Positions 16,879 to 28,026 of a DNA stretch of 64,000 nt are shown here, in pieces. The stretch is from Alterluteimonas quercicellularis (GTDB lineage: Bacteria; Pseudomonadota; Gammaproteobacteria; Xanthomonadales; Xanthomonadaceae). Every line of letters starts with the position of its first letter. The stretch's first letter is position 1. Position numbers and translations under genes: made by a program. The DNA is taken from the NCBI RefSeq assembly GCF_021191635.1, contig NZ_JAIWPR010000002.1:1-64000 (forward strand), read 5' to 3'. The notes beneath the pieces were generated by a model that saw only the letters and a list, made by a program, of their open reading frames with translations, was not told the origin of the DNA and made no database searches.

Positions 16879-17468
16879 GACGATGACTCCTTGGCTTGCG
16901 TTGCGGCCGCGGGGGGCGCGTCCGTGCGCATCGCGGCCAGGAGGGAACCGACCTGGTCCATGGTGTCGAGGGTGCCGGGGTGCGCGTGCAGCACGCGCCC
17001 GTCGGCGCCGACCAGCACCACCAGCGGCACGCTGTTGCCGCGGAACAGCGCCAGCAGGCGGCGGTCGCGGACCGCGGCCACCGGGAAGTCGAAGCCGTGC
17101 TCGCGCGCGTAGGCGGCGATCTCGGCGTCCTCGCCGTTGCCCAGCCCGACCATGCGCACGCTGCCGCCGAGCCCGGCAGCGCGGCGCGCCAGCTCGCGCA
17201 CCATCGGCGCCGATTCCAGGCAATAGGGGCAGTGCGCGTTGAAGAAGTACAGGATCTGGAAGCCGCCCTCCGGCGCGCCCAGCCGCAGGCGCTCGCCGTC
17301 GAGCGCCTCGACTTCGACGACCGGCACGTACATGCCGTAGTAGGGCGCCGAGGCGCGCTGGAGCAGCCAGTCGTTGTCGGCGCGCAGGCGGTGGTTCTGC
17401 CAGCCCAGCACGGCGACCAGGGCCAGTGCCAGCCCCAGCGCGATCTGCAGGTACGGAATCCGCCGCAT
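16875..17468 (-). CDS. Membrane-anchored thioredoxin-like protein (CPYC)
   Basis: A 197-residue protein with one N-terminal membrane helix (IPYLQIALGLALALVAVLGW) and a periplasmic thioredoxin-like domain. The active-site motif is CPYC in FFNAHCPYCLESAP, close to the glutaredoxin/DsbC style. The cis-Pro region is probably NSVPLVVLV. Function is likely oxidation, reduction or shuffling of disulfides. Its gene overlaps the downstream six-Cys peptide gene by four bases, so that peptide is the obvious candidate substrate. A separate promoter lies just upstream. Confidence 0.85.
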   Translation of the reverse strand: MRRIPYLQIALGLALALVAVLGWQNHRLRADNDWLLQRASAPYYGMYVPVVEVEALDGERLRLGAPEGGFQILYFFNAHCPYCLESAPMVRELARRAAGLGGSVRMVGLGNGEDAEIAAYAREHGFDFPVAAVRDRRLLALFRGNSVPLVVLVGADGRVLHAHPGTLDTMDQVGSLLAAMRTDAPPAAATQAKESSS

Positions 17469-17514
17469 GGCCTTTGCGCATCGCTCCCTTCGCCGTCCTC
17501 GGCTGCCGGGCCAC

Positions 17515-17542
17515 GCTATCGGCGGCCGCGCGCGCGCGTCAA
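17515..17542 (-). promoter_or_regulatory. Promoter of the redoxin-peptide operon
   Basis: On the minus strand TTGACG (17542-17537) and GATAGC (17520-17515) are spaced by 16 bp, giving a start near 17508, about 40 bases before the redoxin ATG. It indicates that the redoxin and peptide can be transcribed separately from the upstream exporter gene. Confidence 0.5.
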
Positions 17543-17616
17543 CGCGATTTACCGGACCTGCAGCCCAGTTCCGCATAAACAGGCAAACGCCGCGATGTGC
17601 GTGCTGCGGCGCAGCG

Positions 17617-19485
17617 TCAGCGGTAGCCGGCGGCCTGCAGCTCGAACAGCTCCGCGTAGCGGCCGCCGGCCGCCATCAGCTCGGCGTGCGTGCCGCTGGC
17701 CTCGATGCGGCCCTGCTCCAGCACCAGGATGCGGTCGGCCATGCGCACGCTGGAGAAGCGGTGCGAGATCAGCACCGCGGTGCGCCGGTGCGAGAGTTCC
17801 TTGAAGCGGCGGAACACCTCGTACTCGCTGCGCGCGTCGAGCGCGGCGGTGGGCTCGTCGAGGATCATCACCTGCGCGTCGCGCATGTAGGCGCGGGCGA
17901 TGGCGATCTTCTGCCACTGCCCGCCCGACAGGTCCACGCCGGTCTTGAAGCGGCGCCCGATCAACTGGTCGTAGCCGCCGGGCAGGGCCTCGATGACCTC
18001 GTCGGCCATCGCCCGCCGCGCGGCGTCGCGGATGCGCTCGCGGTCGTCCATGGCCTCGATGCGGCCCACGCCCACGTTCTCCGCCGCGCTCAGGTGGTAG
18101 CGCACGAAGTCCTGGAAGATCACCCCGATGTTGGCGCGCAGGTCGTCCAGGTCGTAGTCGCGCAGGTCGCGGCCGTCGAGCAGGATGCGGCCCTCGTCCG
18201 GGTCGTACAGCCGCGCCAGCAGCTTGACCAGGGTGGTCTTGCCGGCGCCGTTCTCGCCCACCAGCGCCAGCACCTCGCCGGCGCGCAGCTCGAAGTCCAG
18301 GTGCCGTACCGCCCAGCGTTCGGCGTCGGGGTAGCGGAAGCCGACGTTCTCGAACGCGAAGCCGCGCTCGACCGGGCGCGGCACCGGGACCGCGCCGGGC
18401 CGGGAGCGGATCTCCGGCTCGATGGCGAAGAACGAGAACAGGTCGTCGAGGTAGAGCGCCTGGCCGGCCACCTGCGAGAAGCCGATCAACAGGCCCTCCA
18501 GCAGCTGCCGCAGGCGCAGGAAGCTGCCGGCCAGGAAGGTGAGGTCGCCGATGCTGAAGTCGCCGCGCAGGGTGCGCCAGACGATGTAGGCGTAGGCGGC
18601 GTAGTAGCCCAGGGTGCCGAACGCGGCCAGCAGCGCGCCCCACAGCGCGCGCCGCCGCGCCAGCGCCCGGTTGGCGCGGTAGAAGCCCTCGGCCAGGCGG
18701 CGGTAGCGCTCGATCAGGAAGCGGTGCAGATCGAAGATCTTCACCTCCTTGGCGGTCTCCACGCTGGCGCCGGTCTGGCGCACGTACTCCAGCTGCCGGC
18801 GCTCGGGCGTCCACTGGAAGTTCAGCGAGTACCCCAGCGCGTTGAAGTGCGACTCGCCGACGAACGCCGGCACCAGCGCCACCGCCAGCAGCAGGATCAG
18901 CCACGGTGCGTAGATCACCAGGCCGGCGGCGAAGCTGACCACGGTCACCGCGTCCTGCGCCTGGCCGAACAGCTGGCCCAGCAGGTTCATCCGTCCCATG
19001 GTCTGGCGGCGCGCGCGGTCGAGCTTGTCCTGCAGCTCCGGGTCCTCGAAGTCCTCCAGGTCCAGCGTGGCCGCGTGTTCCATCAGGCGCACGCTGGTGG
19101 CGTTGGTGAACAGCTCCGACAGCAGCCCCTCGGCGTAGGCGACCAGCCGCCCCAGCAGGTCGGACACGACCGCCAGCCCGAACTCGGCCAGCACCAGCCA
19201 CAGCAGCGGATCGAGGCGGCCGTCGTGCCAGGCCGCGGCCAGGTCGGGCGCGCCCGGCGCGGCCCCGGCCAGCCGCACCACCTCGTCGATGATCAGCTTG
19301 CCCACGTAGAGCATCGCCACCGGCAGCAGCGCCCGCAGCAGCCGCAGGCCCAGGCTGGCCGCGGTGAGCCCGGGGCTGGTGGCCCAGACCAGGCGCAGGA
19401 ACGGCGGCAGGTTGCGCATCGCGTCGAAGCGCTCGCGCAGGCTGGGCTGGACGCGGGCGGGAGCGGGCGGGGGGGCGGCGGCCAT
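17617..19485 (-). CDS. ABC exporter, fused membrane and ATPase domains
   Basis: A 622-residue half-transporter. Residues of about 30-340 hold the six-helix type I exporter domain; the ATPase domain follows, with Walker A GENGAGKTT (Lys 416), Q-loop FQDF, signature LSGGQ, Walker B VMILDEPTAALD and the H-loop ISHR. The dimer would export a lipid, drug or peptide. No C39 peptidase domain is present, so it would not process GG-leader peptides. It lies upstream of, and in the same direction as, the redoxin and six-Cys peptide genes, 148 bp away, which suggests but does not prove a shared pathway. Confidence 0.9.
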   Translation of the reverse strand: MAAAPPPAPARVQPSLRERFDAMRNLPPFLRLVWATSPGLTAASLGLRLLRALLPVAMLYVGKLIIDEVVRLAGAAPGAPDLAAAWHDGRLDPLLWLVLAEFGLAVVSDLLGRLVAYAEGLLSELFTNATSVRLMEHAATLDLEDFEDPELQDKLDRARRQTMGRMNLLGQLFGQAQDAVTVVSFAAGLVIYAPWLILLLAVALVPAFVGESHFNALGYSLNFQWTPERRQLEYVRQTGASVETAKEVKIFDLHRFLIERYRRLAEGFYRANRALARRRALWGALLAAFGTLGYYAAYAYIVWRTLRGDFSIGDLTFLAGSFLRLRQLLEGLLIGFSQVAGQALYLDDLFSFFAIEPEIRSRPGAVPVPRPVERGFAFENVGFRYPDAERWAVRHLDFELRAGEVLALVGENGAGKTTLVKLLARLYDPDEGRILLDGRDLRDYDLDDLRANIGVIFQDFVRYHLSAAENVGVGRIEAMDDRERIRDAARRAMADEVIEALPGGYDQLIGRRFKTGVDLSGGQWQKIAIARAYMRDAQVMILDEPTAALDARSEYEVFRRFKELSHRRTAVLISHRFSSVRMADRILVLEQGRIEASGTHAELMAAGGRYAELFELQAAGYR

Positions 19486-19863
19486 GCGCGGGATTCTGCA
19501 TGAACGCGCCGGCGCCGCCGTGAGCGCGCGGGCCCGGCCGGGGCCGCCTGACCCCGGGCCGGAGGGGCGGCTATACTGCCGGACGACGGCGTCCTGGGTG
19601 GCGCCGTCGTGCAATGAAAACAACGACTTGCCGGCCGATCCAGGCCGGGAACCTCACATCCGGGCCTGCGAACGCGTTCGCGGGTCCTGCAAACCAGGAG
19701 GGTTTGCTCGCGGATCGGGCGCGCAAGCGCGCGGTCCGTGGGAGCCGGTCCGGACCTGTGCCGGGCCGGCGACGTCCGAACGGGTCCATGGACGGGCCTG
19801 TCCGGACCTCACCTTGGAGCGGCCGCGCCGATGCGCTGCGCCGCGAGGCTAACGTCCTTCCGC
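19486..19863. other. Gene-free leader region of smc, rich in palindromes
   Basis: No convincing gene lies here. After the promoter a 9-bp hairpin (ACGACGGCG, 19583-19591, with CGCCGTCGT, 19602-19610) is followed by GCGAACGCGTTCGC (19668-19681), AAACC/GGTTT (19691-19705), GGTCCGGACC (19747-19756), GTCCATGGAC (19784-19793) and GTCCGGAC (19800-19807). The 280-base leader could be strongly structured; its role is unknown. Confidence 0.5.
19548..19577 (+). promoter_or_regulatory. smc promoter
   Basis: CTGACC (19548-19553) and TATACT (19572-19577), 18 bp apart, resemble a sigma-70 promoter. A hairpin begins about six bases downstream. Confidence 0.55.
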
Positions 19864-22800
19864 ATGCGCCTGTCCACGATCAAGCTCGCCGGTTTCAAGT
19901 CCTTCGTCGATCCCACCACGCTGCACCTGCCCACGAACATGACCGGCGTGGTCGGCCCGAACGGCTGCGGCAAGTCGAACATCATCGACGCCGTGCGCTG
20001 GGTGATGGGCGAGAGCACCGCCAGCCGCCTGCGCGGCGATTCGCTGACCGACGTGATCTTCTCCGGCTCCACCGCCCGCAAGCCGGTCTCGCAGGCGATG
20101 GTGGAGCTGGTCTTCGACAACGCCGACCACACCATCACCGGCGAGTACGCCTCGTTCAACGAGATCTCGGTCAAGCGCACCGTCAGCCGCGACGGCCAGA
20201 GCGCCTACTACCTCAACGGCACCAAGGTCCGCCGCCGCGACATCACCGACCTGTTCCTGGGCACCGGCCTGGGGCCGCGCAGCTACTCGATCATCGAGCA
20301 GGGCATGATCAGCCAGATCGTGGAGGCGCGGCCCGAGGACCTGCGCGTGCACCTGGAGGAGGCCGCCGGCATCTCCAAGTACAAGGAGCGGCGCAAGGAG
20401 ACCGAGACCCGCATCCGCCACACCCGCGAGAACCTGGACCGCCTGGGCGACCTGCGCGAGGAGGTCGGCAAGCAGCTCGACCACCTCAAGCGCCAGGCCC
20501 GCCAGGCCGAGCAGTACACCGCGATCCAGGCCGAGCGGAAGATCCGCGACGCCGAGTGGAAGGCGCTGGAGTTCCGCGCGCTCGACCGCCAGCTGCAGGC
20601 GCTGCGCGAGGGACTGGCGCAGGAATCGACCCGGCTCGAGCAGCTGGTCGCCGAGCAGCGCGACGCCGAGCGTCGCATCGAGACCGGGCGCGTGCGCCAG
20701 CAGGAGGCCGGCGAGGCGCTGGCCAGGGCGCAGGCGGCCGTGTACGAGGTGGCCGGCGCGCTGGCCCGCATCGAGCAGCAGATCGCCCACCAGCGCGACC
20801 TGTCCGCGCGGCTGCACCGCGCCCGCGACGAGACCGCCAACGCGCTGGCCGAGATCGGCGCGCACATCGGCGGCGACCAGGCGCGGCTGGAGACGCTGCA
20901 GGCCGCGATCCTGGACGCCGAGCCGCGGCTGGAGTCGCTGCGCGCCGAGGACGAGGCGCGGCAGGACGCGCTGCGCGAGGCCGAGGCCGCGCTGGCCGAC
21001 TGGCAGCAGCGCTGGGAGGCGCACGGCCGCGAGTCGGCCGAGGCCGCGCGCGCGGCCGAGGTCGAGCGCACCCGCGTCGACTACCTCGACCGGCAGTCGC
21101 TGGACGCCGACCGCCGCCGCGAACAACTGGCGACCGAGCGCGCCGGGCTCGACCTCGACGCCCTGGCCGGCAGCTTCGCCGCCGTCGAGCTGCGCCACGA
21201 GGAACAGCGCACCGCGCTCGACACGCTGACCGAGGACCTGGAACTGCGCAAGCAGGACGCGCTGGCGCTGCAGGACGAGCAGCGCGCCGCGCAGGACGAG
21301 CTTTCGGACGTGCGCAAGCGCGCGCAGGAGGCGCGCGGGCGCCTGTCCTCGCTGGAGACCCTGCAGCACGCCGCGCTCGGCCAGGAGCAGGGCGCAGCGG
21401 TGGAATGGCTGCGCCGCCGCGGGCTGGACTCGGCCGCGCGCGTGGGCGAGCGGCTGCAGGTGGAACCGGGCTGGGAAAACGCCGTCGAGGGCGCGCTGGG
21501 GCAGCTCATCGAGGGCGTGCTGGTGGACGCGCCGGAGACCCTGGTCGAGGCGCTGGGCGACCTGGGCGAGGGCCGGCTGGCGCTGGTCGCGGCCGACGAG
21601 GGAGAGGCCGCGTTCGCGCCGACCTCGCTGGCGGCGCGGGTCCGCGGCCCGCTGGCGGTGCGCCGCCTGCTGGCGCGCCTGCACGTGGCCGAGACCCTGG
21701 CCGAGGCGGTCGCGCTGCAGGCGCGGCTGCCCGAGGGCGATTCGGTCATCACCCGCGGCGGCGAGCGCCTGGGCGCCGGCTGGGTGCGGGTGCTGCGCTC
21801 GGGCGCGGCCAAGCAGGGCGCGCTGCTGCGCGAGCGCGAGATCCAGCAGCTGCGCGCCGGGATCGAGACATTGCAGGCGCGCGAGGGCGAGCTGGAGGCC
21901 GCCGCGGCGCAGCGCCGCGAGCGCCTGCTGGCGGCCGAGCAGGCGCGCGAGGAGGCCCAGCGCGCGCTCTACGTCGCCCACCGCGGCGTGTCGGAGCTGG
22001 CCGGCCAGCTGCAGAGCCAGCAGGGGCGGCTGGATTCCGCGCGCCACCGCATCGAGCGGATCGACGCCGAGCTGGAGCAGCTGATCGAGTCGATCGACAA
22101 CGCCGCCGCGCAGGCCCGCGAGTCGCGCGGCCGGCTCGAGGACGCGGTCTCGCGGATGGCCGACTACGAGCAGTCGCGCCGCGAGCTGGAGGCCGAGCGC
22201 GCCGCCCGCGTGCAGGCCCGCGACGCCGCCCGCGACGCCGCCCGCGCCTCGCGCGACGCCGCGCACGCGCTGGCGCTGTCGCTGGAGTCGCAGCGCGCCC
22301 AGGTGGTGGCGCTGGCGCAGTCGCTGGAGCGCATGGGCCACCAGCGCGGCCAGCTCGATTCGCGGCTGGAGGAGATCGCCGGCCAGCTCGCCGACGGCGA
22401 CGCGCCGGTCGGCGACCTGGAGGCCGAGCGGCAGGCCGCGCTGGAACAGCGCGTGCTGGCCGACAACGACCTGGCCGCGGCGCGCTCGGCGCTGGACGGC
22501 ATCGAGGCCGAGCTGCGGCAGTTCGAGCAGACCCGCCAGCAGCGCGACGCCCACGCGATCGCGCAGCGCGAGGCCATCTCGCAGCGCCGGATCGACCAGC
22601 AGGCGCTGGTGATCCGCGCCGAGCAGCTCTCGGCCGCAGTGGCCGAGGCCGGCTTCGAGATGGAGGCGGTGCTCGCCAACGTGGCCGAAGACGCGAGCCC
22701 GTCCGCCTGGGAGCGCACCGTCGCGGAGTTCGACGCCAAGCTGCGCCGGCTCGAGCCGGTGAACCTGGCCGCGATCCAGGAGCACGCCGAGGCCGCGCAG

Positions 22801-23367
22801 CGCAAGGAGTACCTGGACAGCCAGGACGCCGACCTCAACGCCGCGCTGGAGACGCTGGAGGACGCGATCCGCAAGATCGACCGCGAGACCCGCGGCCGCT
22901 TCAAGGACACCTTCGACCGCGTCAACGCCGGCGTGCAGGAGCTCTACCCGCGGCTGTTCGGCGGCGGCCACGCCTACCTGGAGCTGACCGGCGAGGACCT
23001 GCTCGACACCGGCGTGGCGATCATGGCGCGCCCGCCCGGCAAGCGGGTGTCCAACATCTCGCTGCTGTCCGGCGGCGAGAAGGCGATGACGGCGGTGGCG
23101 CTGGTGTTCGCGATCTTCCGCCTCAACCCGGCCCCGTTCTGCCTGCTCGACGAGGTGGACGCGCCGCTGGACGAGGCCAACGTGGGCCGCTTCACCGCGA
23201 TGGTGTCGGAGATGAGCGAGCAGGTGCAGTTCCTGTTCGTCACCCACAACAAGGCGACCATGGAGGCCGCGCACCAGCTCAGTGGCGTTACCATGCGCGA
23301 ACCCGGCGTCAGCCGGCTGGTCTCGGTGGACCTGGCCGAGGCGGCCCGCCTGGCCGGTGCGGCTTGA
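19864..23367 (+). CDS. smc: Chromosome segregation protein SMC
   Basis: A 1167-residue condensin subunit, the normal SMC length. The N-terminal head has Walker A GPNGCGKSN, followed by a long coiled coil rich in Glu, Arg, Gln and Ala. A hinge lies at roughly residues 510-630 (LEVEPGWENAVEGALGQ region), then the returning coil. The C-terminal head has the signature LLSGGEKAMTA and Walker B FCLLDEVDAPLDEANV. SMC dimers with ScpA/ScpB organise and segregate the chromosome. The start at 19864 gives the conserved MRLSTIKLAGFKSF N-terminus; the longer upstream frame is leader. It heads the smc-zipA-ligA group. Confidence 0.97.
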   Translation: MRLSTIKLAGFKSFVDPTTLHLPTNMTGVVGPNGCGKSNIIDAVRWVMGESTASRLRGDSLTDVIFSGSTARKPVSQAMVELVFDNADHTITGEYASFNEISVKRTVSRDGQSAYYLNGTKVRRRDITDLFLGTGLGPRSYSIIEQGMISQIVEARPEDLRVHLEEAAGISKYKERRKETETRIRHTRENLDRLGDLREEVGKQLDHLKRQARQAEQYTAIQAERKIRDAEWKALEFRALDRQLQALREGLAQESTRLEQLVAEQRDAERRIETGRVRQQEAGEALARAQAAVYEVAGALARIEQQIAHQRDLSARLHRARDETANALAEIGAHIGGDQARLETLQAAILDAEPRLESLRAEDEARQDALREAEAALADWQQRWEAHGRESAEAARAAEVERTRVDYLDRQSLDADRRREQLATERAGLDLDALAGSFAAVELRHEEQRTALDTLTEDLELRKQDALALQDEQRAAQDELSDVRKRAQEARGRLSSLETLQHAALGQEQGAAVEWLRRRGLDSAARVGERLQVEPGWENAVEGALGQLIEGVLVDAPETLVEALGDLGEGRLALVAADEGEAAFAPTSLAARVRGPLAVRRLLARLHVAETLAEAVALQARLPEGDSVITRGGERLGAGWVRVLRSGAAKQGALLREREIQQLRAGIETLQAREGELEAAAAQRRERLLAAEQAREEAQRALYVAHRGVSELAGQLQSQQGRLDSARHRIERIDAELEQLIESIDNAAAQARESRGRLEDAVSRMADYEQSRRELEAERAARVQARDAARDAARASRDAAHALALSLESQRAQVVALAQSLERMGHQRGQLDSRLEEIAGQLADGDAPVGDLEAERQAALEQRVLADNDLAAARSALDGIEAELRQFEQTRQQRDAHAIAQREAISQRRIDQQALVIRAEQLSAAVAEAGFEMEAVLANVAEDASPSAWERTVAEFDAKLRRLEPVNLAAIQEHAEAAQRKEYLDSQDADLNAALETLEDAIRKIDRETRGRFKDTFDRVNAGVQELYPRLFGGGHAYLELTGEDLLDTGVAIMARPPGKRVSNISLLSGGEKAMTAVALVFAIFRLNPAPFCLLDEVDAPLDEANVGRFTAMVSEMSEQVQFLFVTHNKATMEAAHQLSGVTMREPGVSRLVSVDLAEAARLAGAA

Positions 23368-23493
23368 GGACCGTGGATCTCCCGCGGCCGCCGCGGACGG
23401 GCCCGGGGCGCGCGGCATCGCGCGGCCGGGCACGGCCCGGCAGGCTCCAACGCGCGCCGGCGCGCGCCCACAGAGATTGAGGGAGGTGTTTCG

Positions 23494-24246
23494 ATGACCG
23501 ACATGTGGCTGATGCGGATCGGCATCGCGGTGGCAGGCGCGATCCTGTTCGCGGCGATCTGGTACTTCGGGACCCGGCCGCGCCAGGGCGGGCAGGGCCG
23601 CCGGGTGCGCGCGGAGGAGAGCGGCGAGCGCGACCGCATGGAGCCCACGCTGGGCGCGCAGATCGAGCAGGAGCTCGACGCCGCCGGCGACGCCCCGGAC
23701 GAGCCCGGGCGCCACGCCGAGCTGGACCTGTTCGACGACGCGGTCGGCGAGGCGGCCACGCCGAACTCCGAGCTGGGCCGCCGGGTCAGCGACGACTTCG
23801 ACAAGATCGTCACCCTCTACATCGCCGCCCGCGCCGGCCAGGTCCTGCGCGGGCCCGACATCGTGGTCGCCGCCGAGAAGGCCGGCCTGACCTACGGCCA
23901 CATGAACGTGTTCCACCGCCTGGTCGAGGGCCATCCCGAGCGCGGCCCGATCTTCAGCGTGGCCAACATCCGCAAGCCGGGCAGCTTCGAGATGTCCGAG
24001 GTCCAGTCGCTGGAGACCCCGGCGATCGCCTTCTTCCTGACCCTGCCGGCGCCGGCCGCCGCGCTGGACGCCTGGGAGATGATGCTGCCCACCGCCCAGC
24101 GCATGGCCGAACTGCTCGACGGCGTGCTGCTCGACGAGCAGCGCAACGCCCTCGGCCGCCAGCGCGTGGCCCACATCCGCGACGACCTGCGCGCCTACGA
24201 CCGCCAGCAGGAAGCGCCGCCGGTCGCGCGCAGCCCGCGCTGGTAG
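23494..24246 (+). CDS. zipA: Cell division protein ZipA
   Basis: A 250-residue inner-membrane protein that tethers FtsZ rings to the membrane. One N-terminal helix (MRIGIAVAGAILFAAIWYF) is followed by a charged linker to about residue 105 and then the C-terminal FtsZ-binding domain (GPDIVVAAEKAGLTYGHMNVFHR, with IFSVANIRKPGSF). The linker is short compared with E. coli. It follows smc by 126 bp, as in other gammaproteobacteria. Confidence 0.95.
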   Translation: MTDMWLMRIGIAVAGAILFAAIWYFGTRPRQGGQGRRVRAEESGERDRMEPTLGAQIEQELDAAGDAPDEPGRHAELDLFDDAVGEAATPNSELGRRVSDDFDKIVTLYIAARAGQVLRGPDIVVAAEKAGLTYGHMNVFHRLVEGHPERGPIFSVANIRKPGSFEMSEVQSLETPAIAFFLTLPAPAAALDAWEMMLPTAQRMAELLDGVLLDEQRNALGRQRVAHIRDDLRAYDRQQEAPPVARSPRW

Positions 24247-24276
24247 CCGCCGCGGCGGATCGCCGCGGCGCGGGCT

Positions 24277-25374
24277 TCAGCCGGCCCGTTCCGCCATCGT
24301 CGCGGCGAACGCCGCGTGGAAGCGCCGCATGTCCTCGTCGGTCCCGACCGTCACCCGCACCCGCCGCGGCCATTGCGGCCAGGCGCGGCCGATGACGACC
24401 CCGTGGCGCGCCATCGCGTCGGCGAACGCGCGGCCGTCGCGATCGGTCTCGACCATGAAGAAGTTCGCCGCGCTGGGCAGCGTGCGGTGGCCTTCGCGTT
24501 CGAGCCGGGCGATGGCCTCGTCGCGCAGGCGCGCGTTGTCGGCCTTGCGGCGCTCGACCAGCCCGGGCTCGCGCAGGCTGGCCAGCCCGGCCGCCAGCGC
24601 GGTGACCGGCAGCGGGTTGCCGCCCTGCGCCGCCAGGCGCTGCAGCAGGGCCGGCGCGCCCGCCGCCAGCCCCAGGCGCAGGCCGGCCATGCCGTAGAGC
24701 TTGGAGAAGGTGCGCAGCACGACCAGGTCGTCGCGCCGGGCGGCGAGTTCCAGCAGGGAGGGCTCGTCGCTGTACTCGATATAGGCCTCGTCGGCCAGCA
24801 CCACGGCGCCGGGCGGCTTGTGCGCCAGCAGCCATTCGAGGGCGGCGCGCGGCGTCGTGGTCGCGCTCGGGTTGTTGGGGTTGCACACGTAGAGCAGCCC
24901 GGCGCGGGCGTCGGCCGCGGCCATCGCCTCGACGTCGTGCGCGCCGTCGGGGCGCAGCGGCACCGCGTGCACGTTCGCGCCGCGGGTGGCGGCGGTCTCG
25001 GCGACGGCGTCGAACGTGGGCACGGGCAGCACCAGCGAGGCGTCCGGCGAGGTGAAGGCCAGCCCGGCGCGCGCGAGCGGATCGCTGGACCCCGCGAACG
25101 CGGCGACGCGCTCCTGCGGGACGCCGTGTCGCTGCGCGAAGGCCGCTTCCAGTTCCTGCCGCAGCCCGAACAGGTAGCGCCCCGAGCGCGGCAGGATCTC
25201 GGCGACCGCGCGCCGCGCGGCCTCGGACGGGCCGTGCGGGCATTCGTTGAAGTTCAGCAGCGCCGGGCCGGCGGCCGCGGGCGCGGGCTCCGCGGCGGCG
25301 GGTGCGGGCAGGGCGGCGGCCGCGGCGAGTCCGCTGCCGGTCCACCGGAGGAAGCTGCGACGGGAGAGCGGCAT
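24277..25374 (-). CDS. Tat-exported PLP aminotransferase (HisC-like fold)
   Basis: A 365-residue class I/II aminotransferase. The N-terminus MPLSRRSFLRWTGSG is a twin-arginine signal, so the enzyme is probably exported folded with its PLP. The PLP lysine lies in RTFSKLYGMAGLRLG; NPNNPSATTT and YIEYSDE are the other cofactor contacts. It resembles histidinol-phosphate aminotransferase but is not in a his operon, and a periplasmic location argues against histidine synthesis. The substrate is unknown. It lies on the opposite strand between zipA and ligA, breaking an otherwise conserved gene string. Confidence 0.87.
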   Translation of the reverse strand: MPLSRRSFLRWTGSGLAAAAALPAPAAAEPAPAAAGPALLNFNECPHGPSEAARRAVAEILPRSGRYLFGLRQELEAAFAQRHGVPQERVAAFAGSSDPLARAGLAFTSPDASLVLPVPTFDAVAETAATRGANVHAVPLRPDGAHDVEAMAAADARAGLLYVCNPNNPSATTTPRAALEWLLAHKPPGAVVLADEAYIEYSDEPSLLELAARRDDLVVLRTFSKLYGMAGLRLGLAAGAPALLQRLAAQGGNPLPVTALAAGLASLREPGLVERRKADNARLRDEAIARLEREGHRTLPSAANFFMVETDRDGRAFADAMARHGVVIGRAWPQWPRRVRVTVGTDEDMRRFHAAFAATMAERAG

Positions 25375-25460
25375 CGGCGCGAAGGGCAGGGGCGACGGTT
25401 CAAGCTAGCCGCCGCGGGCCGGCCGGGCAAGCGATGGGACGCCGACACCGGCGCGGGTAA

Positions 25461-27992
<2,532 letters not shown>

Positions 27993-28026
27993 CGCCGCGG
28001 CGCCGACGCGCCCGGACCGCGCGGGC

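Noticed and set aside
19614-19863. An open frame upstream of smc continuing into a frame inside smc
   Set aside because: Its start lies in the leader, its composition is shadow-like and it reads smc out of frame.
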